Shown here: in pieces, positions 54,401 to 61,116 of the stretch | Position numbering within the stretch: the stretch's first letter is position 1 | Layout of the letters: each line of letters begins with the position of its first letter | DNA from: JBFHQE01 sp041592335 | Lineage (GTDB): Bacteria; Pseudomonadota; Gammaproteobacteria; Thiohalobacterales; Thiohalobacteraceae | Direction of reading: 5' to 3' | Length of the DNA: 64,000 nt | Assembly: GCA_041592335.1 (NCBI GenBank) | Contig: JBFHQE010000002.1 | Span: forward strand, 1 to 64,000 | Translations under genes and position numbers: made by a program | Notes under the pieces: model-generated | What the model was told of the DNA's origin: nothing | The model's database searches: none | Seen by the model: only the letters and a program-made list of their open reading frames with translations

Positions 54401-55211
54401 TATAAATAGCAAGAGACGGCGGAAGCGGGCGCTCACCAAGCCGAGCGTCGAACAAGGCCTGGACAAGACGTGTCTTCCCGACACCTGAAAGCCCAACTAA
54501 ACGTACGATCTTACCGGGTTGAGCCAACTCGTCACGGAGTTCATCCATGGCTTGGGCAATCGGCTTCGAAGATTCGTCAGTATGCATACCGATATGAAGT
54601 CGTAACTTGTCGTCGATTAGGTACTCGTCATCGACCCTCTCAGAAGAAGTGCACCAAGGGCCATAGGGACGCCACCCAACATAGGCTCTACCTGTCTTTC
54701 CCTTGACCCAAGTGATGAGACCAGGGTGGCGTCTTACCCAGGTAGCAAGGCGCGTTCGGTCATAGAAATCGGTATGAAGCTGATCGGCATTATCAACATC
54801 TTCCAGGGCTTCACGTAAGGCGTCTCGGCGATTACTGAGAGCGCTGTCTGAGGTAGATCCAGTGGAGCTAACAATGATGTAAGCGCCCTTCTCACCAACA
54901 AGCTTTTGAATCACGGGCCGAATTACGTCATCTGGGCGCATTTCAGAAATGATCTGATTTCTAGGCATATCCGGTTTCTTTACCTGAAAACCGGTAGAGG
55001 AACGAGGGATAAAACCATCTATGGAGAATCCCGGCGGCACAGCCACGCGCACATCCAGGCCACCATCTGCTGCTGTCTGATCACCGCCCCATGTAACTGC
55101 AGCAGGCGAAAGCCCGTGACTTTCCAATTCAGCTTCGCAGAGGCGACCAACCAGATCTCTCAGATCGGTGTCGTTTAACTGATTAATGTCATCGGCTGTG
55201 ATATCGAACAT
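51435..55211 (-). CDS. Nuclease-STAND ATPase, probable antiphage sensor/effector (Avs-like)
   Basis: 1258 residues. The N-terminal domain (about 1-180) carries a PD-(D/E)xK-like site: GGLDV (Asp53) and FQVKK (Gln76-Val-Lys78), as in Mrr/restriction folds. A STAND-type NTPase follows with Walker A GLSGVGKT (240-247) and Walker B AVLIVD (about 295-300). The last 750 residues are alpha-helical repeats of the sensor kind. This order is that of Avs proteins, which detect phage terminase or portal and then cut DNA. It lies convergent with terS (16 bases apart) in a satellite element. Avs membership is inference from architecture; the ATG and RBS look ordinary. Confidence 0.72.
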   Translation of the reverse strand: MFDITADDINQLNDTDLRDLVGRLCEAELESHGLSPAAVTWGGDQTAADGGLDVRVAVPPGFSIDGFIPRSSTGFQVKKPDMPRNQIISEMRPDDVIRPVIQKLVGEKGAYIIVSSTGSTSDSALSNRRDALREALEDVDNADQLHTDFYDRTRLATWVRRHPGLITWVKGKTGRAYVGWRPYGPWCTSSERVDDEYLIDDKLRLHIGMHTDESSKPIAQAMDELRDELAQPGKIVRLVGLSGVGKTRLVQALFDARLGERPLPPSLAIYTNLSDNPDPQPTGLASDLMANGTRAVLIVDNCPPDLHRRLSELCSGQSSTLSVLTVEYDIRDDQPEGTQVVTLDTSSPELIVQLIRRRYRHLSQVDARTIAEASGGNARIAVALAETVEVSDTISGLSNEELFQRLFRQRHDTNDALLLTAKVCSLVYSFQGEALSGEEAELPRLAMLAGQTNAELYRHVGELLRRNLMQQRGVWRAVLPHAIANRLAALALEDIPYDLIDQVLISGGTERLVLSFSRRLSFMHDHPRAVSIVKSWLEPDGFLGDISALDGLGQAIFENIASVLPTATLAVLYRADNATTWQQYQSILRSLAYDPDLFERSAQLLARAAIQTTDERDAQEAFDTFVSLFTIYLSGTHATIEQRLGIIESLLRSTEQKASELGLAALDNVLEAMHFSSSYLFEFGARSRDFGYQPRNDADVTRWYGAALTLIECLALNEGTLRIELRDLVARNFRGLWTSTHMHAELERLCRRFSADEFWREGWLACRETIYFDSDRVTPEMAERLAALEEVLRPSSLQDQVRAVVLGNRSAGLDLEDMDDDGDYASANRRLEATARELGVAVAANDEVFSELLPELLRGGNQAFSFGCGLAATVADPSAAWDRLIGGLDLTDQDKRDVQVLRGFLAELQGRDNELTQRILDSALDLPILVAFLPLLEMAAGLDERSVERLKRTLDSGQVPIGMFRNLAYGRASDQLAGAVLKELLLLIAEKPDGFDVALEILYMRLHSDRMDEREHDPHLLEAGRGLLQYITFARKNRNNDHELAYVVKFCLNDPGASSFAADVIERLRQAVIARDTYLSDNDDLLRILFELQPKAVLDGLIADEEIDRRLGFDWFENMGKHRVNPVGAISCEVLIAWCEEDRDRRYPVVASIITYAQRPESGGQLIWSEQAKALLANAPDPKSVLSVFIHRFRPKCWSGSLAAILEVNAQLLDLLEPLVPLDLMPFATEAKAQLEQEITHERQRETERDREQDERFE

Positions 55212-55430
55212 TGCGCTTGATTATTAGACTTAGAGGAAATCCACTGGGCTTATCTTTAATTAGGTATTCGCCATTTATTGTTTCATACTGGGTGGCAGTG
55301 TAAACGATTACGAAACATTGTTGCTTAACATGAAACAACTAATTGTTTTAGAAAAGATTATTCTTTGACAAACTGCCAGCCTGTGCTACGGTTTTAATTA
55401 CGGGACTCACTATCCCTAACATAGGCGGAC

Positions 55431-55552
55431 ACCGCGCCCGAAAGACATGCGGTATTTTTATGCCTGAATGATTTATGCCGGGTGTGGGTGAATACAATAC
55501 CCTTCGGGGGAATTAGCCCGCCGCCCCTATGTGCGGTAGTGAACACCCGGCA
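55431..55552 (+). ncRNA. Structured RNA region, possibly C4-antisense-like
   Basis: A long gap without genes (55212-55584) ends in a strongly folded stretch: stem ACCGC/GCGGT (55431-55453), then a perfect 10-bp stem TGCCGGGTGT/ACACCCGGCA (55476-55485 with 55543-55552) enclosing further hairpins, including CCTTCGGGG. Multi-stem RNAs of this size upstream of small regulatory genes occur in P1/P4-like phages (C4 RNA), which repress lysogeny-linked genes. The match is by layout only. It may instead be the 5' leader of the gene at 55585. Confidence 0.4.
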
Positions 55553-55584
55553 CCCATTATCACTGAAAACATAGGAGATTTATC

Positions 55585-55821
55585 ATGATCACTGAATTGG
55601 AAACTGCCTCCAACAAAATCCTTCGCGCCACTTCAATCCTGAATCTGGTTCAGGCTGCTGATATGGATAAGAAGAGCGACGATGGTGAGATCCTGGTCGA
55701 TATGACCGTAATGCGTGAGTGTGTCGCTGCCGCGAATGATTTACTAACCGAGGCAATGTACTTGCAGGAAGACGTGCTACAAAAATCACAGGATAGCGCT
55801 CTGCATTTAGTATCGGCTTAG
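55585..55821 (+). CDS. Small helical protein (78 aa)
   Basis: A predicted all-helical protein (MITELETASNKILRATSILNLVQAADMDKK... VAAANDLLTEAMYLQEDVLQ) with AGGAG 8 bases ahead of the ATG. It follows the structured RNA region directly, like genes controlled by C4-type RNAs. No function recognised. Confidence 0.6.
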   Translation: MITELETASNKILRATSILNLVQAADMDKKSDDGEILVDMTVMRECVAAANDLLTEAMYLQEDVLQKSQDSALHLVSA

Positions 55822-55911
55822 AAGGATTGGCCATTGCAGTAAACTGCATATAGTGAATCACCTGACACTTCACAAGGATCGTGGAGTGTTAGCATCCAGG
55901 AGGACAAATTC

Positions 55912-56112
55912 ATGCCACTCATGTCAATCCAGGAATATAGGGAAACGGAGTTCACCGAGAAATCACAGCCATCGTTCAATACGGTGAAGGCCTGGATCCG
56001 CAATGGCGTGGTTTACGGTAAGAAAATCGGCGGGAAATGGTATGTTGATCCAACTAAGGATGTGCTTTTTACTGATAATGAACTTGTTTTAAAAGTTCTT
56101 CGATCTAAGTGA
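55912..56112 (+). CDS. Excisionase-like DNA-binding protein
   Basis: 66 residues. SIQEYRETEFTEKSQPSFNTVKAWIRNGVVYGKKIGGKWYVDP has the layout of phage excisionases (Exc/Xis winged helix): a leading helix, a TVKAWIRNG recognition helix and a K-IGGKWYVDP wing. It probably bends the att arm sites and favours excision. Unusually it lies near the right end, far from int. RBS AGGAGG precedes the ATG. Confidence 0.65.
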   Translation: MPLMSIQEYRETEFTEKSQPSFNTVKAWIRNGVVYGKKIGGKWYVDPTKDVLFTDNELVLKVLRSK

Positions 56113-56684
56113 CTTTTTCAATGACAGGGGAAGAGGAAAATGGGGTTGGAGGCGTTGTGAGTCAGGTTCAAGACATTCCATGGACTGAAGTTTCGGCTGT
56201 TGTAATTGCCTTGTGCGCGCTATTTTTCACTGGCTGGCAAGCTTGGATTACGAGAAAACACAATAAGTTGTCCGTGAAGCCGCACTTGATCCGCCACACT
56301 AATTTGAACAAATTCCCAAACCATTGCGAGTTATCAGTTTCCTTGAAGAATATTGGGCTCGGGCCATTATTCGTGAAGAAAATGGTTTTTTATCACAATG
56401 GCGAACCATTTGATTTCCATGATGACGATGAGTTGGAAGCTAAAATATGGGGAATAGTTGGCCACAAAGATTTTAATCACTCCTCTGGTACGATTAATAA
56501 TGGTTCTGGGCTAGAGCCAGGCTCAGAGCATCAAATATTTCGATTAGAGTTCTCACGTACATTCCCGGAGCAGTGTATTCAGGCCGCAAAAGATTTGGAT
56601 GCTTTTGATGTCGTAGTTGAATATGAATCTATTTATGGTGATAAATTCACGCATGACTCTCGAACAGATGATGGTAATGGATAA
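56109..56684 (+). CDS. Single-span membrane protein of unknown function
   Basis: 191 residues from a GTG overlapping the Xis-like stop (an ATG lies at 56121). One transmembrane helix (about 25-45, VSAVVIALCALFFTGWQAWI) precedes a beta-rich cytoplasmic domain (SVKPHLIRHTNLNKF...CELSVSLKNIGLGPLFVKKMVFYHNG). Proteins with a TM segment followed by this kind of domain are common in accessory regions without known function. The base composition is AT-rich. It could be a defence partner of the HEPN-like gene 47 bases downstream. Confidence 0.6.
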   Translation: MTFSMTGEEENGVGGVVSQVQDIPWTEVSAVVIALCALFFTGWQAWITRKHNKLSVKPHLIRHTNLNKFPNHCELSVSLKNIGLGPLFVKKMVFYHNGEPFDFHDDDELEAKIWGIVGHKDFNHSSGTINNGSGLEPGSEHQIFRLEFSRTFPEQCIQAAKDLDAFDVVVEYESIYGDKFTHDSRTDDGNG

Positions 56685-56730
56685 GGTGATAGTCTCTTTC
56701 TATTGTGTGCGCTAAAAATATTAGAATTCG

Positions 56731-57897
56731 ATGATTATTCGTTATACCTACCCCGTGAACACAGCATTAAGCCTGGATGAAAAATGGCCGATTTGTGTCG
56801 ATGGATTTAGTATAGATTGGGTTACCTCTGACAATAATAGAGTTACACATATATCTGTTGAAGTTGAAATTGATAAATTAGATGCACTACCGACGATACG
56901 CCAAAGCGAAAAGAAGGGTGTTGCTCTTGATATAAATATTAAGGAGTTACCAAAGCTGAATGAGGTGGAGGAAGCTCTCCGTACTCTACAAGGAATTTTG
57001 AGTATTTTTGCAATATTGGAAATTAAGTTCGAAGAATTACAGGTTGAATGGATCGGGCAAACTACAGAAGAGAATGAAAAAATACAAATACATTCATTTC
57101 AAGCGTCAAGGGAAAAACCAGAGCTAAATTCACCAAGAGAATTAAATTTCGATCTAATCGCCCGTGCAGTTGCATCTATTTCTGAAGCGTCTGACTATGA
57201 AGTTCCATTGAGCTTTCTGCGAAAAGCGCAATTGGATATGCATTCGGATCGCTATATTGAGGCATTTTATAGTTTCTTCTTTTTTCTGGAAACCCAATTT
57301 GCCCCGGGATATTCAGATCCTAAGGTGGTAAAGAATAAGCTTAAATCATCATCTTTAGTTAGGGATGGCCTCTTGGAGGCAAAGTCTTCATTGCTAACTA
57401 GTCGCAGGCCAGATGATGCAGCAAAGTTGCCTGGGCTCCTTGCGCTATCTGATGAGAAACTTATTGAGGCTCTGGTTAAGCTTAGAGGGAATCTGCATCA
57501 TCACGCTCATTCTAAACCTGGCATATGGCACCCCGATAAACAAAAAGAATATCGCTCAGAAGCCTTATTGATTGGTGAAATATGCCATGCAATTGCTTTA
57601 CATAAATCTCTGAACATAATGTTCAACCCTGATCGAGATAATGAAATCCAAGACTCGGCAGAGCGAGCTGGAGCAAAAGTAGCATTATTATTTGATGCCA
57701 AAGATAGTCATGGTAATTCGCTGCAGCAATTGAAAATAAATATGATTGGAAAGAAAGTTAGACGAGCTCATATAGTGACTGCAGATAAGGAGTTTAGGAG
57801 ATTGGCGAAGTCTTTGTACGCTGGAGTTGATGTTGCTTCATACGAAATTCTATCTGAGGATGGCGAAACGGTTTATGCGCGCTACGATCAAGGCTAA
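56731..57897 (+). CDS. HEPN-like accessory protein, possible abortive-infection factor
   Basis: 388 residues. The middle (about 140-300) is helical with FLRKAQLDMHSDRYIEAFYSFFFFLETQF and then LVKLRGNLHHHAH: Arg252 followed by His256-258, which satisfies the Rx4-6H motif of HEPN RNases. The N-terminal 120 residues are beta-rich; the tail is alpha/beta. HEPN domains cut RNA in toxin-antitoxin and phage-defence systems. Activity is inferred from the motif alone. It is distinctly AT-rich against the chromosome, a sign of transfer, and its position in the satellite's cargo end fits a defence role. Confidence 0.5.
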   Translation: MIIRYTYPVNTALSLDEKWPICVDGFSIDWVTSDNNRVTHISVEVEIDKLDALPTIRQSEKKGVALDINIKELPKLNEVEEALRTLQGILSIFAILEIKFEELQVEWIGQTTEENEKIQIHSFQASREKPELNSPRELNFDLIARAVASISEASDYEVPLSFLRKAQLDMHSDRYIEAFYSFFFFLETQFAPGYSDPKVVKNKLKSSSLVRDGLLEAKSSLLTSRRPDDAAKLPGLLALSDEKLIEALVKLRGNLHHHAHSKPGIWHPDKQKEYRSEALLIGEICHAIALHKSLNIMFNPDRDNEIQDSAERAGAKVALLFDAKDSHGNSLQQLKINMIGKKVRRAHIVTADKEFRRLAKSLYAGVDVASYEILSEDGETVYARYDQG

Positions 57898-57912
57898 CTA
57901 TGCTTTTTCCGA

Positions 57913-58200
57913 TCAAGCAGTCATAAATATTCGAAACTTGCTTAGTAATTCCCCATCCTTGTGGTTTAGCCGGCACTCCCAGTAAATAATGTCGTCATCA
58001 ACAGACTCTTCTGCCCATTCGAGGAAGCGATTCTCTGCGATTGATAACACATACCTTGAGGGTTTATTGTTGGTTAATTGAGTGACCGGGATGCCTTCGA
58101 TTGCAATATTTTGTTGTAAGCCATGTCGTTGAAGAACGGTGTGACCTGGTTTCTGGATGGAATATACAAATGTGAAATTAATTGTATGCAAATTGGCCAT
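57913..58200 (-). CDS. Hypothetical protein
   Basis: 95 residues from the ATG at 58200; a GTG at 58236 would add 12. A beta-rich start (MANLHTINFTFVYSIQKPG) is followed by IEGIPVTQLTNNKPSRYVLSIAENRFLEWAEESVDDDIIYWECRL. It is convergent with the HEPN-like gene. No signal peptide and no recognised domain. Confidence 0.45.
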   Translation of the reverse strand: MANLHTINFTFVYSIQKPGHTVLQRHGLQQNIAIEGIPVTQLTNNKPSRYVLSIAENRFLEWAEESVDDDIIYWECRLNHKDGELLSKFRIFMTA

Positions 58201-58291
58201 TTCTAACTGTGATACATGGCTATGGTGATTTCTCACTCACCAAGAGAATAGTTTGATAAAGAGTTATTTCTTCATGGGGTAGCGCACAGAT

Positions 58292-59005
58292 TCAAGCGCT
58301 TCCCTCACAAAGAGCATGCGATGCCTTTTTACGGGTTAAACTTACTATAGCAAGTAAACCAGAGACAAAGATCCATGCGGATGCTGGTAACGGAATAGGG
58401 ACAATATCACCATCGCGAACAGCAATCGCATAGAATTCACGATCCTTTAATGTCCAGACCTGATTCCCGTCATTAAAATGGAAAAACCATGCGGTATTGG
58501 GATATGAACTGGAACTCATTTCGACACCTGACCAGTAATCAAATAATTCAGTTGCTAGATTCACGAAAGGCCCGATGTTAGCCAGACCCCACCCAGGAGT
58601 AAGCTCCTCTCCTTCAGGAGACAGATATCCAATATTTCCCAATTCTTCATAGAAAAGATGCGACATCTCACCAGCAGCACAGTTATATCCATATGAATAT
58701 GTTTGACCATTGAAGTTTGATGAGAATGAGCAAGCAGAGTCAGCTTCGAACAACGCGGGCAATCTCCAGTCGCCAAACCCACCATACTCAAGCTGATCTG
58801 CCCAGTCCATCGCCTGCTGCCAGGTCATTCGTCCATCGAGATCATAGCCGGAGGTGAAGGCGTAATTAGCATCCTGCAACCAAGTGATATTTAGATCGGA
58901 ATCGTAGATAAGGCCGTTGCCGCGGTCGATGAGAGCAGCCTGAACAGGGGACGTAAAGAGAAGCGACAAAAGAGCCAAGCGAAAGCCGGAATAAAGCGGA
59001 GGCAT
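58292..59005 (-). CDS. DUF1566-like VPLPA/PEP-CTERM protein
   Basis: 237 residues. A signal peptide (to about 23, SPVQAA) precedes a Lcl/DUF1566-type domain: DRGNGLIYDSDLNITWLQDANYA, MTWQQAMDWADQLEYGGFGDWRLPALFE and WSGVEM...AWFFHFNDGNQ. The end has IPLPASAWIFVSGLLAIVSLTRKK, the exosortase sorting helix, with ten extra residues after the basic stretch. It is inside the element, next to the right attachment site, and is unusual cargo for a phage satellite. RBS AGGGAG precedes the ATG. Confidence 0.83.
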   Translation of the reverse strand: MPPLYSGFRLALLSLLFTSPVQAALIDRGNGLIYDSDLNITWLQDANYAFTSGYDLDGRMTWQQAMDWADQLEYGGFGDWRLPALFEADSACSFSSNFNGQTYSYGYNCAAGEMSHLFYEELGNIGYLSPEGEELTPGWGLANIGPFVNLATELFDYWSGVEMSSSSYPNTAWFFHFNDGNQVWTLKDREFYAIAVRDGDIVPIPLPASAWIFVSGLLAIVSLTRKKASHALCEGSA

Positions 59006-59046
59006 AGAATTCTCCCTGAATTATTGTTATGCCCCACTCCCTACCC

Positions 59047-59128
59047 CAAAGATTGACATACCCAACCGCTATGCAAATGAGCTAAAAGCGTCAATCTTTG
59101 ATCTATTTTGTGGGTAGGTTTGTAGGTA
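59047..59128. repeat. Right-end arm-type sites and inverted repeat
   Basis: ATTTTGTGGGTAGGTTTGTA (from 59105) copies the left-end repeat at 45333 in the same orientation with two mismatches in 24 bases. Just before it an 11-bp inverted repeat CAAAGATTGAC (59047-59057) / GTCAATCTTTG (59090-59100) spans GGGTA-like motifs on the other strand. Together they look like binding sites for integrase and excisionase near attR. Confidence 0.6.
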
Positions 59129-59180
59129 AAAGCTACTTTGTTATACGTTTTTCTATTAATTCAATTACTTGTTTAGAATA

Positions 59181-59195
59181 GTGGCGGAGAGCGAG
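59181..59195. other. Right attachment site (attR) in tRNA-Ser
   Basis: GTGGCGGAGAGCGAG, identical to 45191-45205. Bases 59182-59195 are the 3' end of tRNA-Ser including CCA, so insertion leaves the tRNA intact. Here the left half comes from the element and the right half (GGATTC...) from the tRNA T-arm. Confidence 0.85.
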
Positions 59196-59271
59196 GGATT
59201 CGAACCCTCGATAGAGTTTCCCCTATACACCCTTAGCAGGGGTGCGCCTTCAGCCTCTCGGCCAGCTCTCC
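59182..59271 (-). tRNA. tRNA-Ser (anticodon GCT)
   Basis: 90 nt with encoded CCA. The acceptor is GGAGAGC/GCTCTCC, the anticodon stem CACCC/GGGTG encloses CTGCTAA, and a long variable arm (ATAGGGG-AAAC-TCTAT) marks a class II tRNA. It decodes AGC and AGU. Its position after csrA is the conserved gammaproteobacterial arrangement. The integrated element abuts its 3' end and has taken the place of its own terminator. Confidence 0.96.
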
Positions 59272-59342
59272 AATCTGTAGCAAAATGCATTGCTTACAAG
59301 AGGTTCGCTAGGATACCGATGGAAGGCGTCGAGGTAAAGTGC

Positions 59343-59537
59343 TTATTCGCCTCCTGCGGCAGCACCATCTTCCTGCTCACGACGAATCCGTTCATAAATC
59401 TCTTCACGATGAACTGCAACGTGTTTCGGAGCGCTGACACCAATGCGAACCTGGTTTCCTTTTACGCCCAGCACCGTCACGGTAACTTCGTCACCGATCA
59501 TTAAGGTTTCTCCAACCCGACGGGTCAAAATCAGCAT
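59343..59537 (-). CDS. csrA: Carbon storage regulator (RNA-binding)
   Basis: 64 residues: [51 protein letters not shown], the full CsrA/RsmA sequence with the RNA-contacting Arg near 44. It binds ANGGA motifs in mRNA leaders and controls translation of carbon, motility and biofilm genes. AAGGAG precedes the ATG by about 10 bases. The order alaS-lysC-csrA-tRNA-Ser is conserved. Confidence 0.97.
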   Translation of the reverse strand: MLILTRRVGETLMIGDEVTVTVLGVKGNQVRIGVSAPKHVAVHREEIYERIRREQEDGAAAGGE

Positions 59538-59743
59538 GTGTGAATCTCCTTAACTCACTTCACTTATAGCAATTCTTTCCATAGCCAGTGCCGCCGCCCA
59601 TAGGACCGGTGAGACAAGACCAACACCCATGGTGTCGGCCGTTCCCTCCGAAACTATAGCGAAAATAGAGCTTTGGTTGTTATTGATTGTTATTTCTGCC
59701 GGCTGACACTGAATTACCGGCTAAACTGATATGGATCAGCCAG

Positions 59744-60970
59744 TTATTGCGGCTGCTCCAGTTTGAAGGCATCGTGCAGGGCACGTACGCCAAGCTCGAG
59801 ATACTTTTCGTCCACCACCACGGAAACCTTGATTTCCGACGTGGAGATCATGCGGATATTGATTCCTTCTTTCGCCAGCGCCTCGAACATAGTTGATGCA
59901 ATGCCGGCATGGGAACGCATACCCACACCGACCAGTGAGATTTTGACAATCTTGTTGTCACCGGACACTTCGCGCGCACCCAGCTCGGTCGCAACCTTGC
60001 GACAGATCTCGATGGCACGGTCATAATCGTTGCGGTGAACCGTGAAGGTGAAATCCGTGGTCGCGCCGCTGGCAGCGATATTCTGCACGATCATATCTAC
60101 TTCGATATTGGCCTCTGCCACCGGGCCCAGCAGCTTGTGCGCGATCCCTGGCTGGTCTGGCACACCCAGCACGGTCAGCTTGGCTTCGTCGCGATTGAAC
60201 GCGATACCGGAAATGAGTGCGTTTTCCACGGTACTGTCTTCCTCATATGTAATCAGTGTCCCCTCGCCTTCGGCAAAGGACGAGAGCACGCGCAGCGGTA
60301 CATTATACTTGCCCGCGAATTCCACGGAACGAATCTGCAGAACTTTTGACCCCAGGCTGGCCATTTCCAGCATTTCCTCGAAGGTGATGCGATCGAGGCG
60401 GCGCGCCTGCGGCACCACGCGCGGATCGGTTGTGTACACGCCATCCACGTCGGTGAAAATCTGGCATTCATCCGCCTTCAGAGCGGCCGCCAGCGCCACG
60501 GCCGTGGTATCCGATCCGCCACGTCCGAGGGTAGTAATGTTACCCGCCTCGTCCACGCCCTGGAATCCGGCAACCACCACCACGCGTCCCGCATCCAGGT
60601 CGGCCTTGACCTTCTGACCATCGATATCCTGAATACGCGCCTTGTTATGCGCGCTGTCGGTGAGAATGTGCACCTGCGAACCGGTATAGGACTTGGCGGG
60701 GCAGCCAATTTTGTCCAGCGCCATGCTCAGCAGGGCTATTGTGACCTGCTCGCCGGTCGATACCAGCACATCGTATTCGCGCGGAGATGGACGTTCCGAA
60801 ATAGCTTTTGCCAGCCCGATCAGACGGTCGGTCTCGCCGCTCATGGCGGATACGACCACCACGACCTGGTTACCCTGATCGCGATACTGCTTGACCTTCG
60901 CCGCCACTGCCTCGATGCGCTCAATAGTGCCGACCGAGGTACCACCGAATTTTTGAACAATGAGTGCCAT
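59744..60970 (-). CDS. lysC: Aspartate kinase
   Basis: 408 residues. The catalytic domain begins MALIVQKFGGTSVGTIERI (KFGGTSV) and has LGRGGSDTTAVALAAAL; two ACT domains (about 265-400) bind lysine or threonine for feedback (SLVGVGMRSHAGIASTMFEAL). It phosphorylates aspartate, the first step to lysine, threonine and methionine, and so indirectly feeds SAM and betaine synthesis. The length is that of the Pseudomonas-type LysC. Confidence 0.95.
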   Translation of the reverse strand: MALIVQKFGGTSVGTIERIEAVAAKVKQYRDQGNQVVVVVSAMSGETDRLIGLAKAISERPSPREYDVLVSTGEQVTIALLSMALDKIGCPAKSYTGSQVHILTDSAHNKARIQDIDGQKVKADLDAGRVVVVAGFQGVDEAGNITTLGRGGSDTTAVALAAALKADECQIFTDVDGVYTTDPRVVPQARRLDRITFEEMLEMASLGSKVLQIRSVEFAGKYNVPLRVLSSFAEGEGTLITYEEDSTVENALISGIAFNRDEAKLTVLGVPDQPGIAHKLLGPVAEANIEVDMIVQNIAASGATTDFTFTVHRNDYDRAIEICRKVATELGAREVSGDNKIVKISLVGVGMRSHAGIASTMFEALAKEGINIRMISTSEIKVSVVVDEKYLELGVRALHDAFKLEQPQ

Positions 60971-61033
60971 TGATAACCGATACGCTAATAAAACTTACGC
61001 GGCCGTGCCGCGCGAAAGCCGCACATTAAACAC

Positions 61034-61096
61034 TAAACTCCAAGGAGTTTAAACTCTAATCTCCCTCTCCCTTTAGGAGAGGGATAGGGAGAGGGT
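61034..61096. repeat. Intergenic palindromes between alaS and lysC
   Basis: A perfect palindrome TAAACTCC-AA-GGAGTTTA (61034-61051) is followed by a CCCTCTCC...GGAGAGGG hairpin (61063-61083) and a further AGGGAGAGGG. The second part resembles a family of TCCCTCTCCC repeats scattered in many proteobacterial genomes. It may act as an mRNA-stabilising or attenuating element between alaS and lysC. Confidence 0.6.
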
Positions 61097-61116
61097 ATCC
61101 CGGGAGATGAAACCGC

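Larger units (their letters stand above)
45191..59195. mobile_element. Integrated phage satellite (PICI-like) in tRNA-Ser
   Basis: Bounded by a 15-bp direct repeat GTGGCGGAGAGCGAG, the right copy being the 3' end of tRNA-Ser. From the left: integrase, a coiled-coil protein, AlpA-like regulator, a small gene, initiator with iterons, DnaB helicase, a virion-like protein, a small gene, small terminase; then, in part reversed, the STAND nuclease, an RNA-like region, a small gene, an Xis-like gene, a TM protein, a HEPN-like protein, an unknown and a VPLPA-CTERM protein. No large terminase, portal, capsid, tail or lysis genes are present. Int-alpA-replication-terS is the plan of PICIs, which use a helper phage for particles. 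A decayed prophage that kept only these genes is the alternative. Confidence 0.8.
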
